From Diphasiastrum complanatum (lineage: Eukaryota; Streptophyta; Lycopodiopsida; Lycopodiales; Lycopodiaceae), in assembly GCA_029204225.1 (NCBI GenBank), contig CM055097.1, positions 30,567,599 to 30,631,598 on the forward strand: a DNA stretch of 64,000 nt. Reading direction: 5' to 3'. Position 1 is the stretch's first letter, and each line of letters begins with the position of its first letter. The position numbers and the translations under genes were made by a program. The notes beneath the pieces were generated by a model. It was given only the letters and a program-made list of their open reading frames with translations, did no database searches and had not been told where the DNA came from. Below are positions 35,795 through 51,079 of this stretch, one piece after another.

Positions 35795-36289
35795 CATCAC
35801 CCAGTTCTCATATGTAGAGAGCAAGCTTGAAAGCAATGTCATAATTGCGTCTTGATCGTCTATGACTGATCCGACAACGGCCATCTGTTGCAAGAGATTC
35901 TTAAACTGGTTAATGTGACTCTGAAGAGAATTACCATTAGACATCTTGAATGTGAAAAATTTCCTTTGTAGATGTAACTTAGCAGTTACGTCCCTCACAT
36001 CATATAGTGAGTTCAGGATGTCGCAAACATCTTTTGAAGTTCTAGCTTCAGCTATGTGTCCAATCTGTGTATCTGATATATTGAGGATAATAAGCGCAAA
36101 AGCTTTACCATCCTTCGATTTCCACTTTGAGTCTTTTGTGTCGTCTTCAGGTTTTACTTCTGTACCTGTAACAACATCCCATAACTTGTTGGCGATTAGC
36201 AAGGTCTTCATCTTAAATTTCCACAAATGATAATTGGATCCATTCAGCTTGTCTGTAATAAGACCAGCTTTACTTTGAGGGGTTAGCAC
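35795..36289 (-). pseudogene. Copia gag of a second family
   Basis: The minus-strand frame reads LNGSNYHLWKFKMKTLL, IANKLWDVVTGTE, LHLQRKFFTFKMSNGNSLQ, HINQFKNLLQQMAVVGSVI and STYENWV: a copia gag of the UBN2/gag_pre-integrase group, distinct from the neighbour at 34908. Upstream text extends to about 36305 without an ATG (in frame PNVLTPQ). It is truncated at the junction near 35795. Confidence 0.85.
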
Positions 36290-36309
36290 ATTAGGTGCTT
36301 TGTGGTATC

Positions 36310-38403
<2,094 letters not shown>

Positions 38404-39545
38404 TGTTAGAAACAAAAAATTAGCTCAAAGGGGTAAGACAAACACAAACGAGAAACGAACTCGAACAAGAAAGTGTTTGTGCGCAGCGGAACGAGCTATA
38501 TGACTCTCTCCGTAAGCATGACTACGCCTATCAGAATGAACAGAACTTTAGTAATGGAAATCACGGTCATTCTAGATTATGCAGCCAAACATTAATAAAT
38601 GAATTAAACGACAGAAGCATAGTTAGTCGCGAATAGCAAGACAAATTATATGTCGCAAATTATTCGCGACAAGTTAGACTGTGCTCGACTGATAATTAGT
38701 CGAGATAGATTTGCGAAAGACAAGACTAAATGTTAGTCGTCTATTACCAGAAAGAACAACTAGAAAGATCAGACAAAATGAATGATAAGCATAGCAATAT
38801 TAACATAGACCTGAACGCAGAACAAAGAATTGTATCAGATTAAGTATATCATGTATACATGCCAATAATGCAGTAGAGCACAAGACAATAGCGGACGAAA
38901 CCGCGTGCCCTACGAAGCTTATACAATCTGTAAAGGAATAAAACCTTATTGCTGACAATCAAGAATCAATCCACAAGGCATCTACTTCATCTATCTCACT
39001 GATAAGCTTTTGAAGCTAATTTACATACACTTCATCTTCTCATCATTTTTTTCATCGTCTCATTCATCATCTGAATACACAAATGGTATCCAGTATATAT
39101 ACATAATATTACAGGTGTGCAGATGTAGAAAGTATAGAGTGGATGTGCTGTCTGTAGGAGATCGTGGGTGGATGCAGTCGTTGTCCAATCTGTTAGCGCA
39201 GCTGCATGGGGTGAGCGTGAAAAGGGTGTGACGTCAGTCAGTGCTGAAGTGACCGTTGGTGATGATGATGCGAAAAGTGCGTCACTCTTACGAGTAGCCT
39301 TAGGATTAGATTTACAGGGTGCCTTTGCTTTTAGGACACCTTTGGCATTCTGTAAGATAGTGTTATCTTTTCCCCTATCACCATAATGTGTGTAAAAACA
39401 CAGTGTTGCGATTCTTTCGCCTTTTCTTCGTTTGTGCGAATTTGCGTGTAAATATGCAGACTGCGTGACAACGTTAGTAAATATGCAGCATGAATGGAGG
39501 CAGATTAAAATGGGATTTAGGAGAGTAGAGGGAATAAATCCAATA
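38404..39545 (-). mobile_element. Copia 3' LTR
   Basis: A 1.14-kb LTR of the minus-strand element. Its inner end abuts the poly-C (polypurine tract) at 39546 and its outer end is TGTTAGAAAC on the plus strand, that is GTTTCTAACA on the minus strand. The inner terminus reads TATTGG where TGTTGG is expected. A TATATATA motif at about 39092-39100 fits a minus-strand promoter. Confidence 0.65.
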
Positions 39546-39570
39546 CCCCCCCCCCCCCCCCCCCCCCCCC
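39546..39570 (-). promoter_or_regulatory. Homopolymeric polypurine tract
   Basis: Twenty-five consecutive C on the plus strand (G on the minus strand) sit exactly between copia pol and LTR, the place of the plus-strand priming polypurine tract. Plant tracts are usually 10-15 mixed purines; expansion here is probably slippage. Confidence 0.75.
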
Positions 39571-39676
39571 TTTAATCTGGATCCGTGAATGTCTTTATCT
39601 TCAGACTGAGCAATGCACAAAATTTGTTGTGTGCATTAACATTAGGTGCTTTCATGAAAATGTCTACAACCATGTC

Positions 39677-41200
39677 CTACATTCTGCAGTACGTTAAGCT
39701 TACCTCTCTGTCAAAAACCTTGCCCCTGATGTAGTGATATCTGATCTCAATGTGCTTACTCCTAGAATGAAATCTAGGGTTGGCCAATAAGGCAATAGCA
39801 CTTTGGTTATCACAAAATAAAATTGTAGGGCTAACTGATACAAATTGATGTCTGACAGCAAATTTCTCAACCAAAACGCTTCCTTAATAGATTGAGAAGC
39901 AGCAATGTATTCTGCTTCAATAGAAGAAAGTGCGATAGAGGTTTGCTTACGACTGTTCCACGAAATAGGACCGTCATTGAAGAAGAATGTAAATCTAGAT
40001 GTGGACTTACGATTGTCTGCATCTCCTCCCCATCTTGCATCAGAATAACCACTTGAGCTGATGAAGATTGTCATTGTTGACATCTCCATAGCAGATGCAC
40101 TGGTCCATGGTAGCTCAAATATACCTCATGACTCGAATAAGAGCCTTCCAATGGGTAATGCCAGGATTAGCCATGTATTGGCTGAGTGAGCTAATAGCAA
40201 AAGAGATATCTGGTCTTGTACAAACCATTGCATACATGAGAGATCCTAGTATCGATCTATACAGATACTCTCTCATCTACTCCTCTTCCTGCTTGGTCTG
40301 GGGACATTGGTCCTTTGACAAATGCAGGCCTGGATCCATTGGTGAGTGAGCTAATTTACAATTCATCAAATTGTATCTGTTAAGAACATTATGAAGATAC
40401 CTTTGTTGAGTGATGTAAATCAGTCGATTTGCTCTGTCTCTGTGGATTTGAATTCCCAGACAGAAGTGAGCTTCGCCCAGATCAGTCATGTCAAATTCTG
40501 AGAACAACATCTGTTTTGAATCCTTAACCATATTGGTATTGTTGCTGAAGAGCAACGTATCATCCACGTACAAGGTGATGATAATGAAGGATTCCTACAC
40601 TGACTTTGAATAAACGTTGCAATCAGCAGTGCTTGGTTTGAATCCTTGTTCAATGAGGAATGTGTTGATCCTCTGAAACCAAGCCCTGGCAGACTGTTCA
40701 AGTCGTATAGTGCTTTGTGGAGTTTACAGACATGATTCTTCATGCCTTCCAGAATGTATCCTTCGGGCTAGATCATGTAGATATCTTCTTGTATAACTCC
40801 ATTCAGATAGGCTGTTTGTACATCAAGTTGATGTACTTTGAGGTCGGCAGCTGCAGCATAAGACAAGAGCATTCGGATCGATGAATGTTTGACGACTGGG
40901 CTAAAAGTCTCACTATAGTCGACATTCGGGACCTGGGTGAATTCTCGTGCTACCAGTCTAGCCTTCCTTCGATCAATTGCTCCATTGGCATTATATTTGA
41001 TCTTAAAGATCCATTTGCAATCAATGATATTGCAGCCAATAGGAGCTTCGACTAATGACCATGTCCGATTCTTGATCAGAGAGGAATACTCTTTGTCCAT
41101 GGCTTCTCTCCAGAGATCAGAGTCTGGTTGGCTAAGTGCACTTGGATTAGTGGGCGGCTAGGCATCCGTGGATGAGATCCCAGAACGCAGCTCACGGAAG
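39677..41200 (-). pseudogene. Copia reverse transcriptase-RNase H
   Basis: Read right to left: ALSQPDSDLWREAMDKEYSS, the RT opening KNRTWSLVEAP and CKWIFKIKYNANG, ARLVAREFTQV, DYSETFSPVVKHSSIRMLLS and HQLDVQTAYLNGVIQEDIYM (41100-40768). After frame breaks comes the catalytic box MYVDDTLLFSNN at 40573, then LGIQIHRDRANRLIYITQQRY. RNase H follows, GYSDARWGGDADNRKSTS and SWNSRKQTSIALSSIEAEY (40050-39830), and the tail [10 protein letters not shown] near 39730. Gag, protease and integrase are absent; the right break is at about 41200. Stops between modules show that it is inactive. Confidence 0.92.
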
Positions 41201-41221
41201 GGGCAAAAGGCTCCATGATTT

Positions 41222-41297
41222 TGGTGCAACCTCTGAACTAGAAAGGTTAAGTTGCATCATGGTGCAATCTCTGAACCAGAAATGTTAAGTTGTATCT
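41222..41297 (+). repeat. 38-bp tandem duplication
   Basis: Units at 41222-41259 and 41260-41297, both beginning TGGTGCAAYCTCTGAAC, lie at the broken upstream end of the copia element. Confidence 0.85.
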
Positions 41298-41424
41298 GCT
41301 GAAGGCCCACCGAATTCCTGCAATCAAGGATTACGAGACTCCATAGCATTTATATCTCTATCTCTTTCTTTGTCTATGCAATGGGTTTTGAGCTTGGAAT
41401 TTGAAGGGTGTCCCGTTGTTTTTT

Positions 41425-41530
41425 GGACTCACTACTAGGGCAAGTGATATAGTCCTCAAATTTCAAACATGAGGTCATGGGCTTGATACCCCACCTTGTC
41501 ACATGGAATAAACCAAATTACATTTTGTCC
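41425..41530 (+). repeat. Possible tRNA-derived SINE
   Basis: ACTAGGGCAAGTGATAT (41434-41450) resembles a pol III A box and GGGCTTGATACCCC (41479-41492) a B box, about 34 bp apart as in tRNA-related SINEs. A similar pair occurs at 48327-48386. The tail is not defined. Confidence 0.35.
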
Positions 41531-41885
41531 TTTATGAATGAAAGCAAATAGTAATCCATACCATTGGAATCATGTTCTTTGAAAAATTTGTAGATTTTTT
41601 AGCTTTTTGATAAAGTTTAACTCATTCTTTTAGCTTTCAAACTTGAAGTTCAATTTTTGAAAGTGGCTTTCAACTAACACTCAATAAATGTTTCACATTT
41701 CTTTGAAAGAAAAAGAAGCCATGATGAATGGCATTGGAGCTTGCAATGGCCTCCTCCCCACCTTCATGAGCCAACAAATAAACTAAAGGTGCTCTTCTGG
41801 TGCTAAGACCCAAATAAATTTAAGTGCTCATATACAAGCAAGGCCATCATTAGGTGGTTGTCGTCTCGTGCACCACAAATTGGTT

Positions 41886-42020
41886 AAAAGTAGTCTCCCA
41901 CCTTAGCTGAGTTGGATAATTTGTGGCAATGGAGAATAAGACGTGAATCCTGGTATGCAAGTGGAACAGAGATATCTAAGAGCCAACGAGGATTAAATTC
42001 GAGTTGGTCCATAGGTGTGG
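41886..42020 (+). repeat. tRNA-like A-box repeat, second copy
   Basis: CTTAGCTGAGTTGGATAAT (41902) matches the segment at 28531. A weak B-box-like AAATTCGAGTTGG lies near 41995. Probably a decayed SINE. Confidence 0.3.
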
Positions 42021-45000
42021 AAATATATTGTAGATATTGTATGTTAATGGTAGGTCTTGATAATTTTGCTAAAAAAAATAGATGTTTTACCTAGAAGAAT
42101 CCCATGTGTAATAATCATTTTCATGTATGCATGCACAATGGACTGCAATTACAATTAATGCCTTGTATACATTTTTTTTTCTTTTTGTAGAAAAGCAGTA
42201 TACTTATAGCATGATGACCCTTCATTAACACAATGGAACAAGTTGGGCCAACCCATTTCGAAAGGTTTGACTTGTTGAGAAAGAAATTGGCTCACCAGAT
42301 TGGGCAAGCCAATTCCCCCCTCCACAAGCATTGCCAATAAGAATGAACAAGGCCCCCAACCCTTTTCATAATTATACATAACAAGGTGATTAAAGAAGAT
42401 CTTGAGATGCCCTATTTCAAAGAAACATAACTACACATGGATATAAGAATCTAACGATCAAATGAAAAGTAAAGACTGAAAATGGCACAATCATAGCCCT
42501 TTATTGTTCTCTTAATTAATTATCTTCTAGGTAACAAAAATATTGTATCAACTACACATTCCATGATTTTGAAGCAAGAAGCTATTTTCCTACAAACATA
42601 AGGACATTTAAAAAAATGAATAAATATCAACCCCTCCACAAATTTTGTGTAACTTGGAGCAAATATGACATTATTTAACTTTTTGCTTCAAAACATAGTA
42701 CTTGTCAAAGTGGAACATAAATATTTACAACTTCGCAACTTAAGGCTTAGTGACAAAAATAAGAATATGACTAACAATGAAGGTCTATAGAATCAAAAGC
42801 ACATCATTATATGCATACCAATGTGCTTTCATGCTAATCCCATTGTAATGAGTTGTTATTGAACAAGACATATCTTTTACACCTTGGTAGGCTTTTCACT
42901 AGTCCACCAAAGCTGAATTATTGTCCTAACTATCCCAATTGACACAATTTTATGGTGATGTGGAAGGTCTAGTCGCATTTATGTCATGAGTTCCCTTTTT
43001 TCCTTTTCCTTAGTTCCATATTCATGAGCAAGAGTAACACAAGAGATGTTTATAAAAAATATCACCTCATGATATTTTTTTGGTACAAAAACCTGATGAG
43101 TAATTTAAGAGAAAAAAAATACCTTCCTTGATCAAGAAAAGCGAAAATGTATTTTTTCTTGTTTGCAAATTGGGTACATTTTATCAAGTTGTTTTGAGTT
43201 TTGAGCATCATGAACAAAGAATGAGTTAATGTCAATCTAAGTAGCATGCTTAGGTGGGTATTTAACAAATTCTCAAATAACACATGAAAATTGGTGACTA
43301 AAGCTTCGTACATGAAAATGGATAAAATAGATGCATCAACATTAAGAGAATTTCTTGATGAGGCTTAAAAATTCTTCTGGAGATTGCAAAATTCTAAAGT
43401 GAAGTAGCAAGTGAAGGTACTCACTCTATAATAGCACCTTAAGAAAGTTAAACTTGAGTCTTTCAAAATTTGTAGAACTATCTTGGTTCATGAAGGATGG
43501 TTGTTTTGGCTCATACTTCAATTTGAGGCTAAGTTGACATTGTTTAGTGTTTAATGCCTTCAAATGTAATTGTGGCTTGGATGACACTAGATTGTATTTT
43601 TAGATGGGTATTTTGAAAAATAATGTAGTATGGCTTTATCCAACTAATGTAGCTTGATTTGACAATAGTGAGTAAGTGGGATGCTAACCATGTCGTTTTC
43701 CACCTATAACACTATTAAGATCTATCATTCTAGCAAGAAGAGAGATCTAGCTTTTGATAATAGATGTGGCTTTCGAAGTTCTCATGTTTGTCCCTTCCAT
43801 CAAAAGTCTGATTATAATACATAGTTTGATTCAAATTGGTAGAAAGCTCCTTTAAGAAAACTTCTTCAAAGATTTAGATCATGATAAGCTCAATCAAAAT
43901 ATGGAAAAACATCTCTAGATATATTATAACATCATTTTGGTTTTAAGACCAAATAGTAGGTTCATGAGCACATGCCTAGCTTGCAATATAAAACGAGAAA
44001 AATATCTTTTCCTTACACTAACTTAAAAAAGAAAATTTAACAGTGGCTTCAAGTGGGAAAAAAAAGTGGTGTTTTATGTAGTGTGCTGTTTAGTACATAA
44101 ATTACACAGACAAGCAATATAAGAGAGCAAATCAAAACATCATAAGAAAATGTCACACCATGACTTTATGTGTATTATAATACGCAATTTTTTCTTTCTA
44201 GAAGAGTTGTGTTGATCCATTATTTACACTTAACACGAGTTGTTTAAGACACACTTTTGTCCCCATTGCACAAAAAAGTGTGTGTTGAACCCATGCTTGC
44301 TTGCTAGGACATAATTAGGGACGACAAAATTCAATTCTTTCCATTTGACATGAAAGGAGACTTGCTTATGTGTTAGGTTTGGTGATGGTAAAATCAAAGA
44401 TCTATTAAGATTAATGGGGAAATGGCCTAGAACAAACCCTAGTTTTTATACCTTAAAGGACTTTTATGAGTAGTATAGAGTGATAAATATGACTCAATTG
44501 TGCTACTATTTTTGTGTGCATGCACTTATTCAATGGAATTACATTTTGTTTCACTTTTGCCATCTCTTGATAAGCACACATGTACCTAACTGTTGAAATG
44601 ATGTCTGCAACTTTGTTGCTTTAGGCAATACTTTTTAGTACTTGATATAGGAGACTTTGGATGCACACTTTTACAGACATATTGTTAGGGCCATACAAGA
44701 TTTCTTAGAGTAGACATGCATACAAAAAATAATGAAAGCCATGGAAATATACACTCACATTTGAAAATATCTTACATTGATCAATATACTCACATGTTTG
44801 ACACATCATATCTTGCTTTCAATGTTCCCAATTGATAGTTGAAATTGTTTGATTGCTATATGTCTACATGAAGAGCATGCATGTGAAAGCATTCGATAAC
44901 ATTTGTTATGTAAGTGAGATATGGGTTTTTGGATTTTTATTTTTTTTAACACACTTTTATGCGATTTTTGCTACAACTCTAGTGTTAAGACTCTTTGTAT

Positions 45001-46861
45001 CATGATCCTCTATGACAACCATTCTAACTTGATAACTACCGTTGACTTATGATCATACGTTTAAAGCTAAGAAATGAAGAAACTTAGAAGCAATTTGATG
45101 CACATTACACATAAATTACTAAAAGTATCTTAATTGTGCCTATACATCCTGACTTGGCAAAAATAAATATGTTGGTTTCAATTCTATTAAGGATCATAAC
45201 TTGGTTTAAATCACCGTATGGAGCTCAATAGGTTTCACCATGTTTATTTCATTTCAAATTGAATGCAAAGCTCTTTATAGTGTGTATACCTGGCAATGTC
45301 AGCTTGAGCTTCTAAAATATGACTAAAATACTCACAGTAACAATAAAGTCTGATGATGCAAATCAAGATTAAAATTTACAATTTTGTTTTCAAATAATCA
45401 AAGAAATTATTTGCCACCTTTGTAAAGCTAAATTATAACCAAGGTATGTTTCTACTTTGTGCATTATGTGAATTTGAATAAGTCTCTTGGAAAAAGACAT
45501 GCTAGTTAATGAAACTTGGCCACATAAAAAAGATAACAATTCTTTATAGCATTATGTAAGATAGTAATGGGTCATATGGGTTTGCAATTTAGTAGAGCAT
45601 TTTGCAAGATAGTAATGAGTCAATCCATAATTTCACAATGAGTCTTTTAGGCTTGATATTTATTATAGTGTTACGTAGAACAAGAATGAATAATCACAAG
45701 TACATACATAAGCATAACAATTTTTTTGCCAAGAACGTATGAAAAGATTCATCCCTATGCTGAGAATATTATTTCAAAAGCCAGAACCAAGAGTGTCAAG
45801 ACAATTTTTTAAGCATGCTCAAGGATTTAGAAACCAATATCTACAACTTCAAAATTGCTGCGCTTCTATAGTCTCAAAAAACTTATTGTAAAATCAAAAA
45901 AACTATTAGATAAGGTAGTTTTCTATATTAATTTGAAGATAACTATAGGGTGATAACAAAATTTATACAAGAAGTCACAATCTTGGCAAAGCCACTTAGA
46001 CATCATTTAAGTTAGTAATATCAAGAAGTTCACCACACTGTCAAGTTTCTTCCACATGTCACACAATGATGCTAAATTCATAGCCTTTGGTTAAGAACAA
46101 TAACATTCACAATTTAGAATTGTGCAAGTTTTGACTACCAAACATAGAACATAATCATTTGAATTCTTTCTCAAATTTCATGAAATAACATCAGCAAAAA
46201 TTTCACTCTCTTGTCTTGATACATAATAGGATAATAAGAAAGCTCAAATAAAATGGAAAAGTTCACATCGAAAGATAGTTCCATTCACCAAAGGAACTTC
46301 CCTAGGCCTGCCAAAACAAAAAAAACAAACAAAGAGGAAGGGAGATCTAGGCCATGCTTAAGGGTCCATCCAACCCTAGAAAATTGCAAAAAGCTTCTTG
46401 AAAGCCACGCTTATCATTAAATATATTAAAGTCGAAATAGAAAATGGATACACCAAGATTATAGCCTCAAGATCTAGAGATAGAAGAATGGAATGGAAGA
46501 AGAGGTACAATGAAAAAAGAAGAAGAAGATAATAAACATTGCATGGATTGGAAAATTTTAGATGCTAATGAGAAATGTCTTGTTACCACCAATAAAAAAA
46601 AGATAAAAAAACAAAAACCCTAAGTTGTATCTCTTTTAGTTTATTGCTTTACTTATGGATTGATGCGATTGTCAAAACCTAAACTAATCACGACAACCAA
46701 ATCCACAACTATTGCTACAAACTGCTCAATTAAGCAATGAAGATGCAAAATGCGTATGGAACCAAGAGGTGAAAGCATCTTTGCAAGCACCAACAATAGG
46801 AACACATCCCAATAGAGCTTACATAATTGTTGCTTTCATAAACTTGTTTTGCCCTAACACA
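42021..46861. other. AT-rich stretch without recognised genes
   Basis: About 4.8 kb with short frames only. No transposon protein, RNA gene or clear repeat was recognised by eye; probably very old transposon DNA. Confidence 0.45.
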
Positions 46862-47060
46862 ACCGTATCAGAGCATAAGCCATACTGATCAGTATGAGGG
46901 CACAAAAGTATCAAGGCAAATCCGTGCCATATTGACCTTTTAGAACTCATGCATAATCATGATCGCCCATGAAGTATGGTAGGCAGTTAAGGCAAATCCA
47001 TGCCATACCAACTACCCAAAAACAATCCACTCATAAACATAATAGCTACAATACTAGCCT
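46862..47060 (+). mobile_element. Retrotransposon leader relic
   Basis: ACCGTATCAGAGCATAAGCC at 46863 looks like a decayed initiator-Met-tRNA primer site following a CCCTAACACA LTR-like end. GGCAAATCCRTGCCATA repeats at about 46916 and 46990. The same arrangement is found inverted at 32400-32880. Confidence 0.4.
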
Positions 47061-47597
47061 TGGCTATTCAAGAATGTATTCGTAATGTCTCTTTCCTTGT
47101 AATAACAAAACCTAAAGAGTATACATCAAATGGTTGACGGAATAAAAAAAACAACTCTATAACAAATGTCGAATAGTTCTCGCTATTTTCTTATAAAGAA
47201 AATATGAAATGCTTTCCTGGCATTGTTCATATAATCTGAAAATACAAGTTGCTAAATGAAACGCGACGAAAAGAAAGTGTGCTTAGTTTTCATTCCGAAA
47301 AAAGAAAATTCAAATTTTTTGTTGACATTGTTTCAATAATACAAATCCAGACACAAGATCCTCATTTTTGGATTGATTTTCACCAATTCAATTGGATGTT
47401 GTTTACTTATTGACAATAAGATCTATGCAAACAAAAACTTTTTGCTCCTTAGTTGCCAACATAATCTTTTTGACACGTTTGAAGGTAAAGCTTGCTTGAC
47501 TATTGTGTTCTTTGAGTTTGCCGAATTCAAATGAAGTTCATGGAAGAACGACACATGTGGCATGGCAAGCCACGTCGACGTACATGTCAACCACATG

Positions 47598-47598
<1 letters not shown>

Positions 47599-47655
<57 letters not shown>
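47599..47655 (+). repeat. (GA)n microsatellite
   Basis: About 28 GA units, followed by three ATTC units. Confidence 0.97.
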
Positions 47656-47656
<1 letters not shown>

Positions 47657-48319
47657 CATTCATTCATTCCAAGGGCATGAAAAATTTAAAAAACTGAGTT
47701 TGTGTTAAAACATGCCACATCACTATGCGAGCACAGATTCCAATACCCCTAGCCTTTATGAGGGAGAGCCAATAGCCCTTGAGTGCCCATCATGATAGTG
47801 CTAGTGCTCACATCATAATATGTTGTTGTAGTGCTCAAGTGCTAAGTAAGTAACATGGATAGAAAAAAACCAGGGGATTTGGCTAAACAATGCACTTGGA
47901 CATTTTCAATACTCTGCATGATATTTTACTCTACAGCAAATCTGTTTTCACGTTGTCCTCTCTCTGTCTCTCTCACGCTCGTGGGAACGCGTTTTGTTTG
48001 TATTGTGGATCTCAATCGACATTTTCACACACTAGTTTTGCTCGCAACACATCTATTCTCTCGAGCACAAACTGAAGCTTAGGCACGAGCACGAGCCTTC
48101 AATAGAGTGTTGACAATAGCAATCTACGTTTGGTTTGTATGTTGCTAATTTTGGAGCTGCTGCGATGGACTCTGCCATCTGTTTGTTTGTTCTACGAATC
48201 TAATCCAGGTGTAGGAAAGTTTGGCTCAATGATTCCATCCTCTTCAGAAGGTGCTCTTTGGATCCATATTTGATGCTCACACCAATTACAAACATTCTGT
48301 TGGCAAGGGATCGTAGAAT

Positions 48320-48420
48320 TGGTCTTGGTAAGTGGTATGTTGGTGATTGCTTTCATTTCTGTGCTTGAGGTCAGGAGTTCGACTCCAATTCCTCGCATAA
48401 ATGAGGACACACAAGGCAAA
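48320..48420 (+). repeat. Possible tRNA-derived SINE
   Basis: GGTAAGTGGTATGTTGG (48327) and GGAGTTCGACTCC (48374-48386) resemble the A and B boxes of pol III promoters; the B-box match is good. GAGGTCA precedes the B box here as at 41471. Confidence 0.4.
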
Positions 48421-48900
48421 AGCTGGCGTGCTACTCGTCTAAATAAATGATTTAGCTGTCTCGGAGCAGGGGTATGGTAAGCAAAAACTTGAAGTGCTTG
48501 CGAAATTAAGCAAGTCAATTTTCCAGGGTATGTTTCTGCTCATCTGCCAGTAAATAGTCGAGCAAAGCCTTGATGTGCTGCCTATTTAAGCGAGAGAATT
48601 TTGACAGGTGATTTCAGATCGTCAAAGCCTACAAAATGGTGAAAATCACATCAAAAGCAAGCCTACATGATGGAGATGCGCAATGCCATAACACTTGGCA
48701 GATCATTTATATGATCACATAGGTTTTATGATATGCTGTATTGTATATGGATCTGCAACTTTGCGTGCAATTCTTAACGAAATAATATTTGCCTATCACG
48801 TTCAAAGATTCAGAGAGTATGAAATGGAAAATTTTACACGTTGCTGCTAGAGCTATCTGAATTTGCTCCGCAGAATACCTTCAATTTTGAGAAGCAAGGG

Positions 48901-50473
48901 ATGGCCTCCCAAAGAACAAAAAATTCCACAGGGGAATCCAGTATGAAAGCATTTGATAATAGAAATGTTGCACAAGTCCTGATGAGTCCTCGGGTATCGA
49001 GCGCTGGCACAAAGAGTCCGTTGAGTAGGCGAAGTTTGTCAGGCAAGCGTCTACAACTTGAGCAATTCTTTGCATCTGATTATCATTGGACGGATATCAA
49101 TGCCAAAGATCCGTCCACAGCAGTGCTTCCCTCGTTTCCAGAGCCTCGCAAAGCAAACAAGTTTATAAGAGGAGAAAAAATTTGGTTCGGAAACTCTTTT
49201 CTGAGAAGAGGCTACACTTCTATTCAGTCCTTGTTGTCAAAAAAGAGTCGTACTCTTTGGATTGTGTACTTATTTGCGCTACTTATCATTATCTTTGCGA
49301 GCTTGAAGATAATGCCAGCGGGATATCTCAGAATGGACTTAAGGAGGCCCGAATTCTTGAAGGTTCGTCTATTCTCCTTATGCCTTGGAACTAATTAGCA
49401 CATATATCTCCATTGAAAAATTGCAACGATCTCCGATCCATGTCACATGAGTAAGGAACAGATTATAAACTGCTATCATATGCTGGAGTAGCGTCTTGAG
49501 TTAGTAGGTTAAGAAATTGTACACGAGGGTATGTAAATCTGAAAGATGCTGCAATGATTATTACATTATTAAACGTACTAATGAAGTGTTTTCCATTATG
49601 AGCTGTAATCTTGTGCTTGAGTAGGGTTTCAATTTGTTAGGTTGAGCAACTTTACCAGAAACTATGTAAATTTGGATTTCCATAAAATGAAATTTGTGCT
49701 GCAGCGATTATTTTTATGATGAGTGCCAAATGTGGTAAACTGAAACAATTTTTATTTAGGATGTGACTTGACGTGATGCAATCATTTTCATGGTTGTCCA
49801 AATTTTGAATGTATTCTTGGCTCAAACTAAGTTTTGAAGGAACAAGTATTGGCTATGAATTTTAAATGCCTGCCCCTGTCAGTCTGTCTGTCTCTTCATC
49901 ATTTTGTGTATGACTTCACTGAATTGGTCCCAGGGTTTTAATTATAGAATAATTGAATTTTGCATTTTTTGTGAAGTTCTTGTGACATTTGAAACATGAA
50001 AGACTTGAACCTAGCATACCAGATTCCTGCTTATCTGATTGTCATTTTATTGGCAATGCTGACTAATCGTATGTATTTTGAGCCTTGGCTTATGTTTGGA
50101 GATTGGAAAGTTTATGCAGGTCCAGCCAGGGAAATACTCGCTGAAAGCTGAACTGGAAACAATCTACAATGTGAAGAAAAACACCCAAAAAGAAGTGAGT
50201 TCTTTGGGTCAATCAACAAAAACTGTGAGTCTGCTGGATAGCAGCAGCATGGTGTGTCAGATTCGTCTTTTGATGGGAAATTGTGTTGAATAATATATGT
50301 TCTGTTACCCCATTGATACCATACTTGGAAAAGGCATACAATGTTTCTTTCAGTAGTATAGAGTTCTCACCTTTCTATTTTTTTTCAGATTGCAGCTGCA
50401 TCCAAAGACATTTGGGAAAAGCCAAATAGTGACGGTTACGAGCAGTGCGTTAATCGTTCCACAAATTATAGAA
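48901..50473 (+). CDS. O-fucosyltransferase-like protein, first three exons (partial)
   Basis: Exon 1 is 48901-49362 (154 codons, phase 0, donor GTTCGT). It encodes a basic cytosolic tail, then one hydrophobic span at residues 118-138 (TLWIVYLFALLIIIFASLKI), the layout of a Golgi type II protein. Exon 2 begins at 50120 after TATGCAG and ends at 50224, or at 50194 using an alternative GTGAGT donor; both keep frame. Exon 3 is 50389-50473 (phase 1, donor GTAAGT) and encodes KDIWEKPNSDGYEQCVNRS, the block that precedes the catalytic domain in plant GT106/O-fucosyltransferase-family proteins. The following NGGLNQMR-type catalytic motif is nowhere to the right, so the gene continues beyond the window through an intron of over 13.5 kb full of transposons, or is broken. 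Relatives modify cell-wall polysaccharides or proteins in the Golgi; the acceptor here is unknown. ATG 48901 is the first in-frame ATG. Confidence 0.75.
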
Positions 50474-51079
50474 GTAAGTTTAAAGTTTCTGCTGAGCTGT
50501 CTGGACATGCTTATGAAGGATGTTCTAGCATAGGCTTGACCATTTGGTGGAGTCCTTTGCTAGCTGGGAACAAAAATCGATAAAAGAGATTTTCGGAGTA
50601 TTTTGTCATTTTCTGTCAATAACAATGGAACAAGCTTTCATTTGAAGTTAAGAATGTTTTCACTTACTATCCTAGAGTCACCATTGATACGGCTTTCATC
50701 TCCTTTTACTTTTGCTAATATGCTAATCTGAAAGCCAATATTTGGCCAATCTTTTCTGAGTGTTTCTCTGCAGCAGTCCTCTTAAAATGAAAGTTTCTTC
50801 TTTATCATTGCATACTCTCCTCAGGTCTATTTTGTAGGATATACTTCTGAAGCTTTGCCTCTATTTTTTGTGTTTGCTTTATGTGAAAACAAAACTTGCA
50901 TTTGATTCATAAGTCAAAAAACGATGAACTAAGAGGAAATTTGACCAGAATTCATTATCTTGCTCATTTTGACCAGACTTCATACGTTTGTCACTCACAT
51001 AATATAGTGAGTTTTTTCAAATTTCCAATATTGTCGTTATATCTTCATTTTATAAGAATTGATGATCAAGACTTATGTG

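Noticed and set aside
48192-48518. 108-codon minus-strand frame
   Set aside because: No recognisable domain; it overlaps a SINE-like A/B-box region on the other strand.
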